A DNA stretch of 64,000 nt from Shewanella aestuarii (GTDB lineage: Bacteria > Pseudomonadota > Gammaproteobacteria > Enterobacterales > Shewanellaceae), in the NCBI RefSeq assembly GCF_014647215.1, contig NZ_BMOT01000010.1, positions 62,001-126,000 of the forward strand, given 5' to 3'. Below are positions 9,451 through 17,634 of this stretch, piece after piece. Under the pieces are notes generated by a model that was not told the DNA's origin, searched no databases, and saw only the letters and a program-made list of their open reading frames with translations. The translations under genes and the position numbers were made by a program. The stretch's first letter is position 1. The number at the start of each line of letters is the position of its first letter.

Positions 9451-9477
9451 AAGCCTGCTCATTTATGCGGGCTTTTT
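9451..9477. terminator. Terminator shared by cysS and the convergent polysaccharide operon
   Basis: AAGCCTGC (9451-9458) pairs with GCGGGCTT (9466-9473), one G-T wobble, followed by a T-run. It overlaps the last codons of the minus-strand gene at 9463-10707. Confidence 0.8.
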
Positions 9478-10707
9478 TGTGGCTTCAATTTGTTTATCTT
9501 GAACAAATGCATCTAAGCAATCGAAAGCACAGCGGCTTTTATATTGCCAAAAGGTATTCATCAAACGATTTCTTGTTGACCCTCGCAGCCAATTTATTGC
9601 TTCACGTTGCGTTAAGTCTTCTTGCTTATCTGCAAATTCATTCAAATAATCTTGTAAATCCTTAAAGGTGATTAAATCTATTCCCGCTTTTGGTAATTTA
9701 GCCACATAGGGATATTCACTGCGGCATTCTGCTTGATAGTGGGCTTTATCAAATAAGAAAAAAGCGATTTCACATGAATATTGCAGGGCATCAATATAGA
9801 GAGATGAATAGTCTGTAATTAACAAATCAATTTTTTCAAGGATACCGTAAATATCATCCCAAAAAGTGACATTAATAATATTCGGATATTGGCTCAGCTC
9901 AGTCGCAAGATGGGCTTCATTGGGATGTAATCTTAACAACAAACATTGGTTCGACTTTTGTAATTGTACTGACAAACGTTCAAAGTCGATAGCTTGAGTA
10001 TAAATGTTGGTTGCGGTATTTAAATGGCTGTCGCGCCAAGACGGCGCATACAGGATCACTTGCCGTGTATTGGGTGGTAGCTTAAGTTGCAACCAATCTT
10101 TGCTCTTGTAACGCTGATAATAGTCAGTGCGGGGATTACCACAGGTTAAAAACTGCTCATCGCTAATTCTAAAACCACTGCTAAACAGTTTTTTAACCTT
10201 ATCACTGGGGGCGAGCATTAAATTTGGGCGGACATGTTGTTGATGGTACAGAACTTTAGCCATTAACTTTTGGCTAAGGCTTTCGGGGTGATAAACCTGA
10301 AATAGCGGGCCATTGCTGATATCAAATTCGATTTGTTTTAATGGTGAACCGTGCCATAGATTAATTTTAACTGCGCCTTTAGCAAGATATTGATTAACAT
10401 CACCAATATAGCTGTTATACACATAAAATTTAGCGGTTGCAGCATGCCAAACACCTAACAGCGACCATCTTAAATAAGCTTCAAGCCCTTGGGTTTGTAA
10501 ACGCTTTACTACCTGTTTATCAGCGGATATCCAAATGGCGCGTAGAGTTTGTTGCTGCTGCCAGTGTAAAAATAAGTATTTACTGTTATCGGCAAATTTA
10601 TCTTTATAACAGCCCATCACCGCTTTGTGGCTTCTAGGAGTAAAGCCAGAAAGGGTATAAATAAGCTGTGTGATAGCAAAGCGAATGAACAGTAAAATTG
10701 CATTCAT
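9463..10707 (-). CDS. CDP-glycerol glycerophosphotransferase family protein (TagB/TagF-like)
   Basis: Members of this family move glycerol phosphate (or ribitol phosphate) from CDP-glycerol to a lipid-linked acceptor at the cytoplasmic face of the membrane. Visible marks are a hydrophobic N-terminus (about 1-25), INLWHGSPLKQIEFD near residue 115, CGNPRTDYY near residue 190, a nucleotide-binding segment RLHPNEAH near residue 258 and LLITDYSSLYIDAL near residue 293. It is the last gene of the operon starting at 14546, 34 bases after a glycerol-3-phosphate cytidylyltransferase that would make its substrate. I infer that glycerol phosphate goes into the exported polysaccharide. The acceptor is unknown. 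Confidence 0.8.
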   Translation of the reverse strand: MNAILLFIRFAITQLIYTLSGFTPRSHKAVMGCYKDKFADNSKYLFLHWQQQQTLRAIWISADKQVVKRLQTQGLEAYLRWSLLGVWHAATAKFYVYNSYIGDVNQYLAKGAVKINLWHGSPLKQIEFDISNGPLFQVYHPESLSQKLMAKVLYHQQHVRPNLMLAPSDKVKKLFSSGFRISDEQFLTCGNPRTDYYQRYKSKDWLQLKLPPNTRQVILYAPSWRDSHLNTATNIYTQAIDFERLSVQLQKSNQCLLLRLHPNEAHLATELSQYPNIINVTFWDDIYGILEKIDLLITDYSSLYIDALQYSCEIAFFLFDKAHYQAECRSEYPYVAKLPKAGIDLITFKDLQDYLNEFADKQEDLTQREAINWLRGSTRNRLMNTFWQYKSRCAFDCLDAFVQDKQIEATKKPA

Positions 10708-10741
10708 GGCGGTTATCCTAGTTAGATGAGTAAACCGTGAA

Positions 10742-11161
10742 TTAAGCCGTTTGCGGGCTTATTATCGTGGCAGTAGGAGTAGCTAAATTATTTTTGATAT
10801 CAGTGGTCGATATTTGTTGGGTTCGCTCTAAATATAAGACGCTACAAATATCATTTAACTCATCAAACTTGCCGGCCCAATCGTCGCCAATGGCAAATAC
10901 ATCGGCATTGAGGCGAATAATATCGCTACGCTTTTGTCGCCAATCTGTTTCAGCAATCACCATATCAACGTATTTACAGGCTTCAACAATTTCGATTCTC
11001 TGCTGATAATTAAAAAATGCGGCTTTGCCTTTTAAGGCATTAAACTCATCGGTTGATACACCCACAATTAATCTATCACCTAAATTTTTCAAGCGTTTGA
11101 ACAATCTCACATGGCCGAAATGAAATAAATCGAATGTACCGTAGGTTATGATGGTTTTCAT
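10742..11161 (-). CDS. Glycerol-3-phosphate cytidylyltransferase (TagD-like)
   Basis: TagD-type enzymes make CDP-glycerol from CTP and glycerol 3-phosphate. The 139-residue protein shows the nucleotidyltransferase signatures: TYGTFDLFHFGHVRL with the HxGH motif near residue 15, GVSTDEFN near residue 34, and RTQQISTTDIK near the C-terminus in place of RTxGISTT. Substrate is inferred from close resemblance to TagD and from the downstream TagB-like gene. An ethanolamine- or other-alcohol-phosphate specificity cannot be excluded by reading. Confidence 0.85.
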   Translation of the reverse strand: MKTIITYGTFDLFHFGHVRLFKRLKNLGDRLIVGVSTDEFNALKGKAAFFNYQQRIEIVEACKYVDMVIAETDWRQKRSDIIRLNADVFAIGDDWAGKFDELNDICSVLYLERTQQISTTDIKNNLATPTATIISPQTA

Positions 11162-11204
11162 ATCTGTATCCTCAAGTTTATAGCTTGTATGGGGCGTTAA
11201 CTCG

Positions 11205-12554
11205 TTAAATTAATTGCCATAATCGTTTGACGTATCCGAGTTGACTTAACAGCTGAAACTCCATTTCAACCAATTCGACTTCTTCTTCTGGGGCATCTTT
11301 ATCAAGTAACAGTTGTACTGGGCCAAATACCCCGTATTGAGCATGTTGATTATGTGTTGAGCTTGCGCCAAACAAGAGGAGTTCTCCCTTAATGACATTC
11401 CACAACTGGGGCAGTTTGGCTAGTAAGGGTGCATTTATGGCTATTTCGTAAAGCTCAATGTTTGATTGTTGATTGCTATATGCGTTAAAACGTTTAATAG
11501 GGTGTTTAGGCTGCAATATGAAAGCAGCAATTAACGATAATAAAACCAAGGGTAGGCAAACTAAAAGTAGCAACATAGCCGTGATTTGAGTTGATAGTGA
11601 TGTTTTAGTCATGGTTTTAGCAACAGTGGCTGAAACCAAGTTTTGATCTTGTACCTGAACCCAAGTGCTTTTGGTTATATCAATAATATAATCTTGAGAA
11701 ACAATTTTATTTACCAGGGATAAATTCTTTCCAATAAAGGTATTGGGTAAAATAATACTGTTACTTAATTCGCTGTTTTCAATATAACAATGTTGACCAA
11801 TAATAATTGAACCACTACATGTGACTTGTTTATCGACAAAGCAATTTGAACCAATCATACCGCGAAGGTTTTGTTTAAAGAATGTTGGGGTTTTGGAATT
11901 GGGTTCAATAAGTACGTCTAATGTATTGATATCATTAATTATACGTCGACCCTTTAAAGAGAACTCTTCTGCTCTATTCGATATATATCGATTAGCAAAC
12001 ACATAACTTTCAAGGGTATCTAAATAAAAGGTTTTACCATGTAATACCTGATATATAGGTATTTTTCGTTCAATTTTTGACGAAGCTAAAGGCCAATTAA
12101 GATTTTGACAGTAGGATTTACCCGCCGGAAGCATAATTAATCCAGGGTTTTTATCTTCCATTGATGCTGAAACGAATGTTTGTGGAAATTGAGATGCAAA
12201 TTCAATAAATTCTGCGATACAAGGGCTTCGAATGATATCGCCACGGACAATTAGTTGTGGTTGATTAATATCTAACTGCATACGTTGCAGCACGGTATCG
12301 ACATCTTCTTCTGGTTTACTTAAAAAATAATCTACTGTTAAGTTCCATTTAGCTCCACTGCGAATGTGAGCTTCAATTTCACTCGCCTTATTGGCAATGA
12401 CAATCTTCGCATGGGTAATACCAGCACAAGATAAGTCTTCTAAGGTGTATTCAATTAACGCCTTATTCGCCACCGGTAGCAGTGCTGCACAGTACTGACG
12501 ATTCAGTGGTGCTAACTCTGTGGCTGAGCGATTAGCAAAAATAATAGCTTGCAT
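11205..12554 (-). CDS. Nucleotidyltransferase / left-handed beta-helix / degenerate sugar-transferase fusion
   Basis: Residues 1-215 resemble a sugar-nucleotide pyrophosphorylase (MQAIIFANR, LLPVANKALIEYTLEDL, LIVRGDII). Residues 225-300 look like hexapeptide repeats of a left-handed beta-helix (IGSNCFVDKQV, GQHCYIENS, LPNTFIGKN). A hydrophobic helix lies near 325-350, and the C-terminus carries LPQLWNVIKGELLLFG, the hallmark of polyprenyl-phosphate sugar transferases. In that motif the catalytic Asp-Glu before LPQ is missing (LLAKLPQ). The N-terminal loop lacks the usual GxGTRL signature, so catalysis is uncertain. It lies 9 bases from the gene at 12564. No name fits. Confidence 0.7.
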   Translation of the reverse strand: MQAIIFANRSATELAPLNRQYCAALLPVANKALIEYTLEDLSCAGITHAKIVIANKASEIEAHIRSGAKWNLTVDYFLSKPEEDVDTVLQRMQLDINQPQLIVRGDIIRSPCIAEFIEFASQFPQTFVSASMEDKNPGLIMLPAGKSYCQNLNWPLASSKIERKIPIYQVLHGKTFYLDTLESYVFANRYISNRAEEFSLKGRRIINDINTLDVLIEPNSKTPTFFKQNLRGMIGSNCFVDKQVTCSGSIIIGQHCYIENSELSNSIILPNTFIGKNLSLVNKIVSQDYIIDITKSTWVQVQDQNLVSATVAKTMTKTSLSTQITAMLLLLVCLPLVLLSLIAAFILQPKHPIKRFNAYSNQQSNIELYEIAINAPLLAKLPQLWNVIKGELLLFGASSTHNQHAQYGVFGPVQLLLDKDAPEEEVELVEMEFQLLSQLGYVKRLWQLI

Positions 12555-12563
12555 GGTCTTCTC

Positions 12564-14546
12564 CTAATACGCACCACGGGCAAATAACACCGCTGGTATG
12601 GTTTTAAACAACAATTGAATATCTTTAGCCAGTGATTGTTGGTAGATATAATCAACATCCAATTCAACTTGTTCATCAAATGGAATATTTGATCTTCCAG
12701 TGACTTGCCAAATACATGTGATGCCGGGCTTCACCATTAATCTACGTCTATCTGACAATTGATACAGATTCACTTCACTAGGTAATGCAGGACGCGGGCC
12801 AACTAATGACATATCGCCTTTTAACACGTTCCAAAGTTGTGGTAATTCATCAATAGAGAGCGTGCGGATCCACTTGCCAACGTAGGTAATTCGCGGATCT
12901 TGTTTCATTTTAAACAGCACACCACCGCGCATTTCATTTTCACTTTGCAGCTGGGCTAGACGGGCTTCGGCATCCTTAAACATCGAGCGAAATTTCCACA
13001 TAGTAAAAGGTTGATTGTCTTGCCCAGCACGGGTTTGGCTGAATAACACCGCACCTTTGGATTCGAAACGAATTGCCAATGCTGTGAGTAAAAATAGTGG
13101 TGAAAGTAATATCAGCAGGACACTTGAACCAAAGATATCAAGTAGTCTTTTGGCGATTTGATTCAGTTTGATTTTAAGGAAAAACCATTGATATTTTTTG
13201 TGATTAACCTGTGGTGCGTGTTTTCCTAACATTGAGAAGTTTTGCTCAACTGCCGCGGCAAAATTTGCATTTTGAAACTTGGCAGATGCATTTTGCAATT
13301 GATCTGATTTAGCCGTCGGTTCAGGTTTGCGATTGAACATTGTTTGCTTGGCTAACGCGATAAAAACGCGCATGACAAACAAAGGATTACCCACAACGTA
13401 TCTGCGCCACATTCTTTTGGGCTCTTGCATTAATCGCCAGATCCATTCCATTCCCATTTGACGAACCGCAACAGGGGCTCTGCTTACCGCATCTGCATAA
13501 AAATCAAATAAGCCCCCGACACCAATAGCCGCACCAACGCTGAGTTTTGAACTATGCTCGGCTATCCAAAGCTCTTGTGTTGGTGCGCCCATAGCAAGTA
13601 GTAAAATCTTTGCCCCAGAAGCGTTAATTTTGTTGATAACGTCATCGGTTTGCTGTGCAGAAAAATAACCATCATGAATGCCACAAATACGTAATAGTGG
13701 GAAGCGTTGCTGCATTTTTGCAGCAGCCTTATTAGCGATACCCGGTTTTGCTCCCAACATAAATATGCCCACACCTTGTTCGGCAGCTTGTTGGCATAAA
13801 AGGGGAAACATATCAGTCCCGTTTACGTTGTCTTTTAAAGCAATGTGGTGAATTTTACAGGCCAAACGTAAACCGCTACCGTCAGCAAATACGTGGGTGT
13901 TGCGGTTGAGTATTTGTCGATATTGTTCATTTTTATAAGCGATATTCATGCAGTCAGCATTCACAAATGCATAGCTGTCGCACTGAGGCGTTTTAGCACT
14001 GTTAATGACACTGCTGATAGCATCACCCATGGTAATATTACTAATGGTGACGTTGAACAATCTAAACTGCTTTTGAGTTGAGCAAATAACCGTTGAAGAT
14101 AAGCTATACCCTAACAGACAGCGCAGTGTTGCTAGCAGGTAACACACTGCTGAAGAGTTAAGTTTTGGGTTAATAACATATTGATCGTAGCTGATGCCCA
14201 TTCTGGTGTGCATTTGCTTAAAGGACATTAAACCAGGACGAACCAAGTAGTCATGATAGGGTAAAACCGCATACTGACATTGGCCTCCTACTAATCCTAG
14301 TTCACCTTTGATGACATTGAGCAATCCCAGTAGATTCGAAAATTTTGAATCGGAAAACTGTAACAATGCAATGGGTTCACTTTCACCGCTATGAACATAG
14401 ATAGTCTCGAAAGCTTGTCCTGTGGTGGCTTTTAGGTAAATCGCTTTAAGCACCAATATTGGACTGATACATAGCAGTATCATCAAGCTCAGTAGGGTTT
14501 CGATAATTCTTACTGATGCTGACACTTGTTTGATGTGAGTTCGCAT
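12564..14546 (-). CDS. Fusion of WecG/TagA glycosyltransferase and polyprenyl-phosphate sugar-1-phosphate transferase
   Basis: Three parts in 660 residues. Residues 1-160 start with a hydrophobic hairpin and carry a decayed sugar-transferase motif (LLNVIKGELGLVGG) without its Asp-Glu pair. Residues 165-400 are a WecG/TagA/CpsF glycosyltransferase (FVNADCMNIAY, FADGSGLRLA, GIFMLGAKPG, GAPTQELWI). Residues 460-660 are an intact initiating transferase: a membrane helix, MWKFRSM, SIDELPQLWNVLKGDMSL, VGPRPALP and a C-terminal DVDYIYQQSLAKDIQLL. One protein could therefore start the repeat unit on undecaprenyl phosphate and add the second sugar. It heads the operon, with GAGGTGG before ATG 14546 and a sigma54-type element at 14605-14620. 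Confidence 0.85.
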   Translation of the reverse strand: MRTHIKQVSASVRIIETLLSLMILLCISPILVLKAIYLKATTGQAFETIYVHSGESEPIALLQFSDSKFSNLLGLLNVIKGELGLVGGQCQYAVLPYHDYLVRPGLMSFKQMHTRMGISYDQYVINPKLNSSAVCYLLATLRCLLGYSLSSTVICSTQKQFRLFNVTISNITMGDAISSVINSAKTPQCDSYAFVNADCMNIAYKNEQYRQILNRNTHVFADGSGLRLACKIHHIALKDNVNGTDMFPLLCQQAAEQGVGIFMLGAKPGIANKAAAKMQQRFPLLRICGIHDGYFSAQQTDDVINKINASGAKILLLAMGAPTQELWIAEHSSKLSVGAAIGVGGLFDFYADAVSRAPVAVRQMGMEWIWRLMQEPKRMWRRYVVGNPLFVMRVFIALAKQTMFNRKPEPTAKSDQLQNASAKFQNANFAAAVEQNFSMLGKHAPQVNHKKYQWFFLKIKLNQIAKRLLDIFGSSVLLILLSPLFLLTALAIRFESKGAVLFSQTRAGQDNQPFTMWKFRSMFKDAEARLAQLQSENEMRGGVLFKMKQDPRITYVGKWIRTLSIDELPQLWNVLKGDMSLVGPRPALPSEVNLYQLSDRRRLMVKPGITCIWQVTGRSNIPFDEQVELDVDYIYQQSLAKDIQLLFKTIPAVLFARGAY

Positions 14547-14604
14547 AAGCCACCTCGATATATTGTTGAATTTCCATTAGGAAAATATTTGTTACATCTA
14601 GGTT

Positions 14605-14620
14605 TGCTTAAATCGTGCCA
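14605..14620 (-). promoter_or_regulatory. Sigma54-type promoter of the sugar-transferase operon
   Basis: On the minus strand the sequence is TGGCACGATTTAAGCA, with GG and GC separated by exactly ten bases as required for sigma54. It lies about 60 bases before ATG 14546. The plus-strand block aatcgtgccatgttttaagt (14611-14630) is repeated exactly at 17160-17179 before the next operon. Confidence 0.8.
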
Positions 14621-14685
14621 TGTTTTAAGTTGCTGAAATGTATTGAGTATTTGTGTGGTTTTTTGTTGTTTTAGTCAAGGGTAAG

Positions 14686-14724
14686 AACCTGTTTGCAGTT
14701 TGCAAGGCAGTATGCAAACAGGTT
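14686..14724. promoter_or_regulatory. Upstream inverted repeat, candidate activator site (copy 1)
   Basis: AACCTGTTTGCA (14686-14697) and TGCAAACAGGTT (14713-14724) form a perfect 12-bp inverted repeat. Bases 14691-14720 are closely similar to 17229-17259. The element lies about 70-90 bases upstream of the -24 element, a usual place for an enhancer-binding protein. It could also act as a hairpin at the end of the upstream operon, but no T-run follows. Confidence 0.55.
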
Positions 14725-14755
14725 TAACATAGAGGCGAGTATTGAATGAGCTCAT

Positions 14756-15796
14756 TTATAAAAACATAGATGACACACCATCACGGCTAATTTTATGTTT
14801 TTGGATACTGCCAATGACTTTTTGACCTAAACTTTCTAGCCAATGATAGGCAAAAGTGGGTAATAGCAATTGCATATAGGCTGCACTGACAGTGCTAATG
14901 GTTCTACCCATTTCATCTTTTAAGATTTTAGGCGAGGTTTTTAAGGCTTCTGTTGCTAATTTCGCGGCCATTTTGCCATCTTTCATTCTAATCGCTTGGC
15001 GTGCCAAATATCGTAGTTGATAAGCTCTGGCATCATTTTCATGACGCTTTAACAGCTTAGGAGCAAAATATCGTGCTTTACTGATCATTTGTTCCCATGA
15101 TGCTAATTGTTTCAATAAGTTAGCAGACAACCCACCATGATTTAAGCGATAGTAAGTCAATGGTTGTGGTAAGCCTTCCATTTTCCATTTGGTGGTGGCT
15201 ACAATACGTAACCAACATTCAATATCTTCAGATTGACGAAATTTCTCATCAAAGTAGCAAGAATATAGCTGGTGACGATGTACGCTTTGAAAGCGGATGT
15301 CATTGAGTGTTTCACGGCGGATCACTGGCGCAGAACCGTTACCGACTGGATTACGGCATAACAAATGTGCGGCATCAATATTGCTCAGTTGTGGCATCTG
15401 ATAAAAGTCTAATAATTTGCCATCGTAGCTCATAAAACTAGAACGAGAAAAGCTGATCCCGACGTGGGGATTGGCATCAAGATGCGCGCAGTGACGTTGC
15501 AGTTTTTCTGCATGCCACATATCATCAGAATCTAAAAACGCCACGTATTTACCCAGTGCATGGCGGATCCCCGTATTACGGGCTGCAGCCAATCCTTTAT
15601 TTTCTACATGGTTAATAATCTTTACGCGGCGATCATCAAATTGTTGGCAGATTTTCAAACTGTTATCGGTTGCACAATCATTGACAATAATCAGCTCAAA
15701 ATCAGTAAAGGTTTGTGCTAACACAGATTCAATGGCTTTTTTTACAAACTTTTGCACGTTATATACGGGCATAACTACAGTAATTTTAGGGGTCAT
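14756..15796 (-). CDS. Family 2 glycosyltransferase
   Basis: The N-terminal GT-A domain is typical: TVVMPVYNVQKFVKKAIESV (about residues 6-25), FELIIVNDCATDNS, NKGLAAARNTGI and the metal-binding AFLDSDDMW near residue 90. QSEDIECWLRI near 190 is the usual ED segment with the catalytic-base region. There are no membrane helices, so it works at the cytoplasmic face on the growing lipid-linked unit. Start and stop overlap the flippase gene by 4 bases (ATGA), so the two are coupled. The sugar transferred cannot be read from sequence. Confidence 0.85.
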   Translation of the reverse strand: MTPKITVVMPVYNVQKFVKKAIESVLAQTFTDFELIIVNDCATDNSLKICQQFDDRRVKIINHVENKGLAAARNTGIRHALGKYVAFLDSDDMWHAEKLQRHCAHLDANPHVGISFSRSSFMSYDGKLLDFYQMPQLSNIDAAHLLCRNPVGNGSAPVIRRETLNDIRFQSVHRHQLYSCYFDEKFRQSEDIECWLRIVATTKWKMEGLPQPLTYYRLNHGGLSANLLKQLASWEQMISKARYFAPKLLKRHENDARAYQLRYLARQAIRMKDGKMAAKLATEALKTSPKILKDEMGRTISTVSAAYMQLLLPTFAYHWLESLGQKVIGSIQKHKISRDGVSSMFL

Positions 15797-17112
15797 AGTG
15801 ATTCTCCTACAGAGGTAAATTGTTGATTGTTTTTAAATACTTTTTGGTAGCTGTAGACACAAATGAGTGGCAAGGTGATGAGGTAACTCACCATTACGGT
15901 TTGTGCCACTGTGATTAAACTGAATTGACAAGCGATGCCGATAACCACCGCTAGGCAAATTGTGAGTAATAGATTAATTTTGAGGTTGGTTTGGCTTAAA
16001 CCATTTGCAAGTAGCAATTGGCTTGCAGCTTCGCCTAGCGGCCTGACTAAGCCACTAAGACATAAAAATTGGAATACATCTATGGCATCGGTTGATAACC
16101 ATTTATCACCGTAAACCAAAGGAACATACCAATCAGAAAGTGCGCTTTGCAGTAAAATAACCGGTACAGTGATTGCCATAATAGCGGCTACACTGCTGAG
16201 GTATTTTGCAGATAATTCATCTTCAACGGCATTACGCTGACAAAGGTGGCTATAAAATGCAGTGCCAAAGCTTTGAATTAACCCTAGGCTGATCCCTAAG
16301 CTAATGTTGTAAGCAAAAAAGTATACGCCTAATGCTTCCACACCCATGAAGTAACCAACTAATAAATAATCAATATTTTGTCTTAGGGTATTGGTCAAGT
16401 CGCTTAAGCTAACAGGAACACCAAAGTGTAAAAGTGTCATGACCTGAGCATATTGAATGCCCGTCGCAGATTGCATTTTAGGTAAAGGGTTTTGGTAACG
16501 ATGAATCGCAATCCACACAATAATGACCAATACTTTGGGTAAAATAATTGCCCAAATTTCAAAACCAGCCAATGCTAGAATCGCAGTAAGTGCAGCATCA
16601 ATGAGGGTTTGCCAAAGATTCGCTCTACCGACTATACGCATTTTGTTGTTGCGTAAGTTTAAGGTGGCATGTTGCATGCCTATTGGTAGTAATAAAAAGC
16701 TAGTTGCCATTACCGCAATGGGTAAAATGAGCGAAGTGTCATGGTAGTACTGCGCAATGGGATAACTGCTCAAAAGCATCGTCAAGCAGGCTAATAAACA
16801 CACTCCCCAGTTAACCCAGTTAGCACTGCTTAAATGGCGAGTGAATTGTTGATCATCCATGCGGATTAATGCCGCAGAGCTAATTCTGCGAGTAGCGGTA
16901 CAAATCAATTCGAACAGCGTGAGTACAATTGCTGCTTGACCAAACATTTCTGGCATCAGTAATCTGGCCAGTACGATACTTGAAAGCAAACGAATAATTC
17001 GTCCGCTCAACTGGGCAGAACCTAACCACATCATGCTTTTACCTAACCCTGTAAATCCGGTGCTAATTAACATGATGGGTTTTTCGAATAATATTTTATG
17101 TTGGTTTTTCAT
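15793..17112 (-). CDS. Polysaccharide flippase (Wzx / oligosaccharide-flippase family)
   Basis: A protein of about 439 residues with 12 or so hydrophobic segments. Early on it has GSAQLSGRIIRLLSSIVLARLL and PEMFGQAA, which is the start signature of Wzx-like flippases (MOP superfamily). It would flip undecaprenyl-linked repeat units across the inner membrane. I prefer ATG 17112 because AGGA lies five bases before it and the sigma54 element at 17154-17169 would leave only a very short leader before the alternative ATG 17133. It is the first gene of a two-gene operon with the GT2 enzyme. Confidence 0.82.
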   Translation of the reverse strand: MKNQHKILFEKPIMLISTGFTGLGKSMMWLGSAQLSGRIIRLLSSIVLARLLMPEMFGQAAIVLTLFELICTATRRISSAALIRMDDQQFTRHLSSANWVNWGVCLLACLTMLLSSYPIAQYYHDTSLILPIAVMATSFLLLPIGMQHATLNLRNNKMRIVGRANLWQTLIDAALTAILALAGFEIWAIILPKVLVIIVWIAIHRYQNPLPKMQSATGIQYAQVMTLLHFGVPVSLSDLTNTLRQNIDYLLVGYFMGVEALGVYFFAYNISLGISLGLIQSFGTAFYSHLCQRNAVEDELSAKYLSSVAAIMAITVPVILLQSALSDWYVPLVYGDKWLSTDAIDVFQFLCLSGLVRPLGEAASQLLLANGLSQTNLKINLLLTICLAVVIGIACQFSLITVAQTVMVSYLITLPLICVYSYQKVFKNNQQFTSVGESL

Positions 17113-17153
17113 ATTCATCCTAGCGTAAGTCATCCGCTTTATATGCTAGGGGT

Positions 17154-17169
17154 TACATGAATCGTGCCA
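17154..17169 (-). promoter_or_regulatory. Sigma54-type promoter of the flippase operon
   Basis: The minus strand reads TGGCACGATTCATGTA. The -24 half is consensus; the -12 half is ATGTA rather than TTGCA, the same variant seen here in the pspA promoter (49651-49666). The flanking 20-base block is identical to that of the promoter at 14605-14620. Confidence 0.7.
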
Positions 17170-17228
17170 TGTTTTAAGTGTATGTTTTTATGTGGTTTAT
17201 TTTGTTTTCGCTATATTCTGTTAGCTGG

Positions 17229-17259
17229 GTTTGCAGAATGCAAAGGCATAATGCAATGC
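17229..17259. promoter_or_regulatory. Candidate activator site (copy 2)
   Basis: GTTTGCAG, ATGCAAAGGCA and TAATGCAATGC follow in the same order and spacing as in copy 1 at 14691-14720. The distance to the -24 element is about 11 bases shorter than in copy 1, close to one helical turn. Confidence 0.55.
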
Positions 17260-17634
17260 TGATAAAAGCTAAATTGCGTGACTCAAAGGTCAATGCCGCA
17301 TTAATTGCGTGGATCGGATACTAATGTGTTTGGATGATGCCAGCAGGGCTGTATATGTGCTGACACGAGTACCTCACCGTTGAGGCCCCATCCTATTCTT
17401 ATCGCTCAAACTTATACTGTATGCAGTGAATCTAAGTACCCAATTGGCTCGCTGTTTTAAATCAAGCTGTGTTGATAAATTAAACGGGCTATTCGTTTTT
17501 TATCCAGAACGGCTAATAAAGCCTCAATAAAAATGGTGTCCTGAATATTCTTTATTGGTGGGTGAGCTTCCATGCCATAGGCGATTTAGACTAAAAACAG
17601 GGTTGGCATTACCAAAAGTCACTCGCTTGTATTA
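17260..17634. other. Intergenic region without a recognisable gene
   Basis: No open frame of note on either strand. A small hairpin CCTCA-ccgt-TGAGG lies at 17372-17385. The stretch lies downstream of the polymerase/ligase gene and should contain the end of that transcript, but I see no strong intrinsic terminator. Confidence 0.5.

Noticed and set aside
14686..14724. The 12-bp inverted repeat as a plain transcription terminator for the flippase-GT2 operon
   Set aside because: No T-run follows on the minus strand, and a similar element occurs at 17229-17259 where no gene ends. Regulatory use is preferred, though a dual role is possible.
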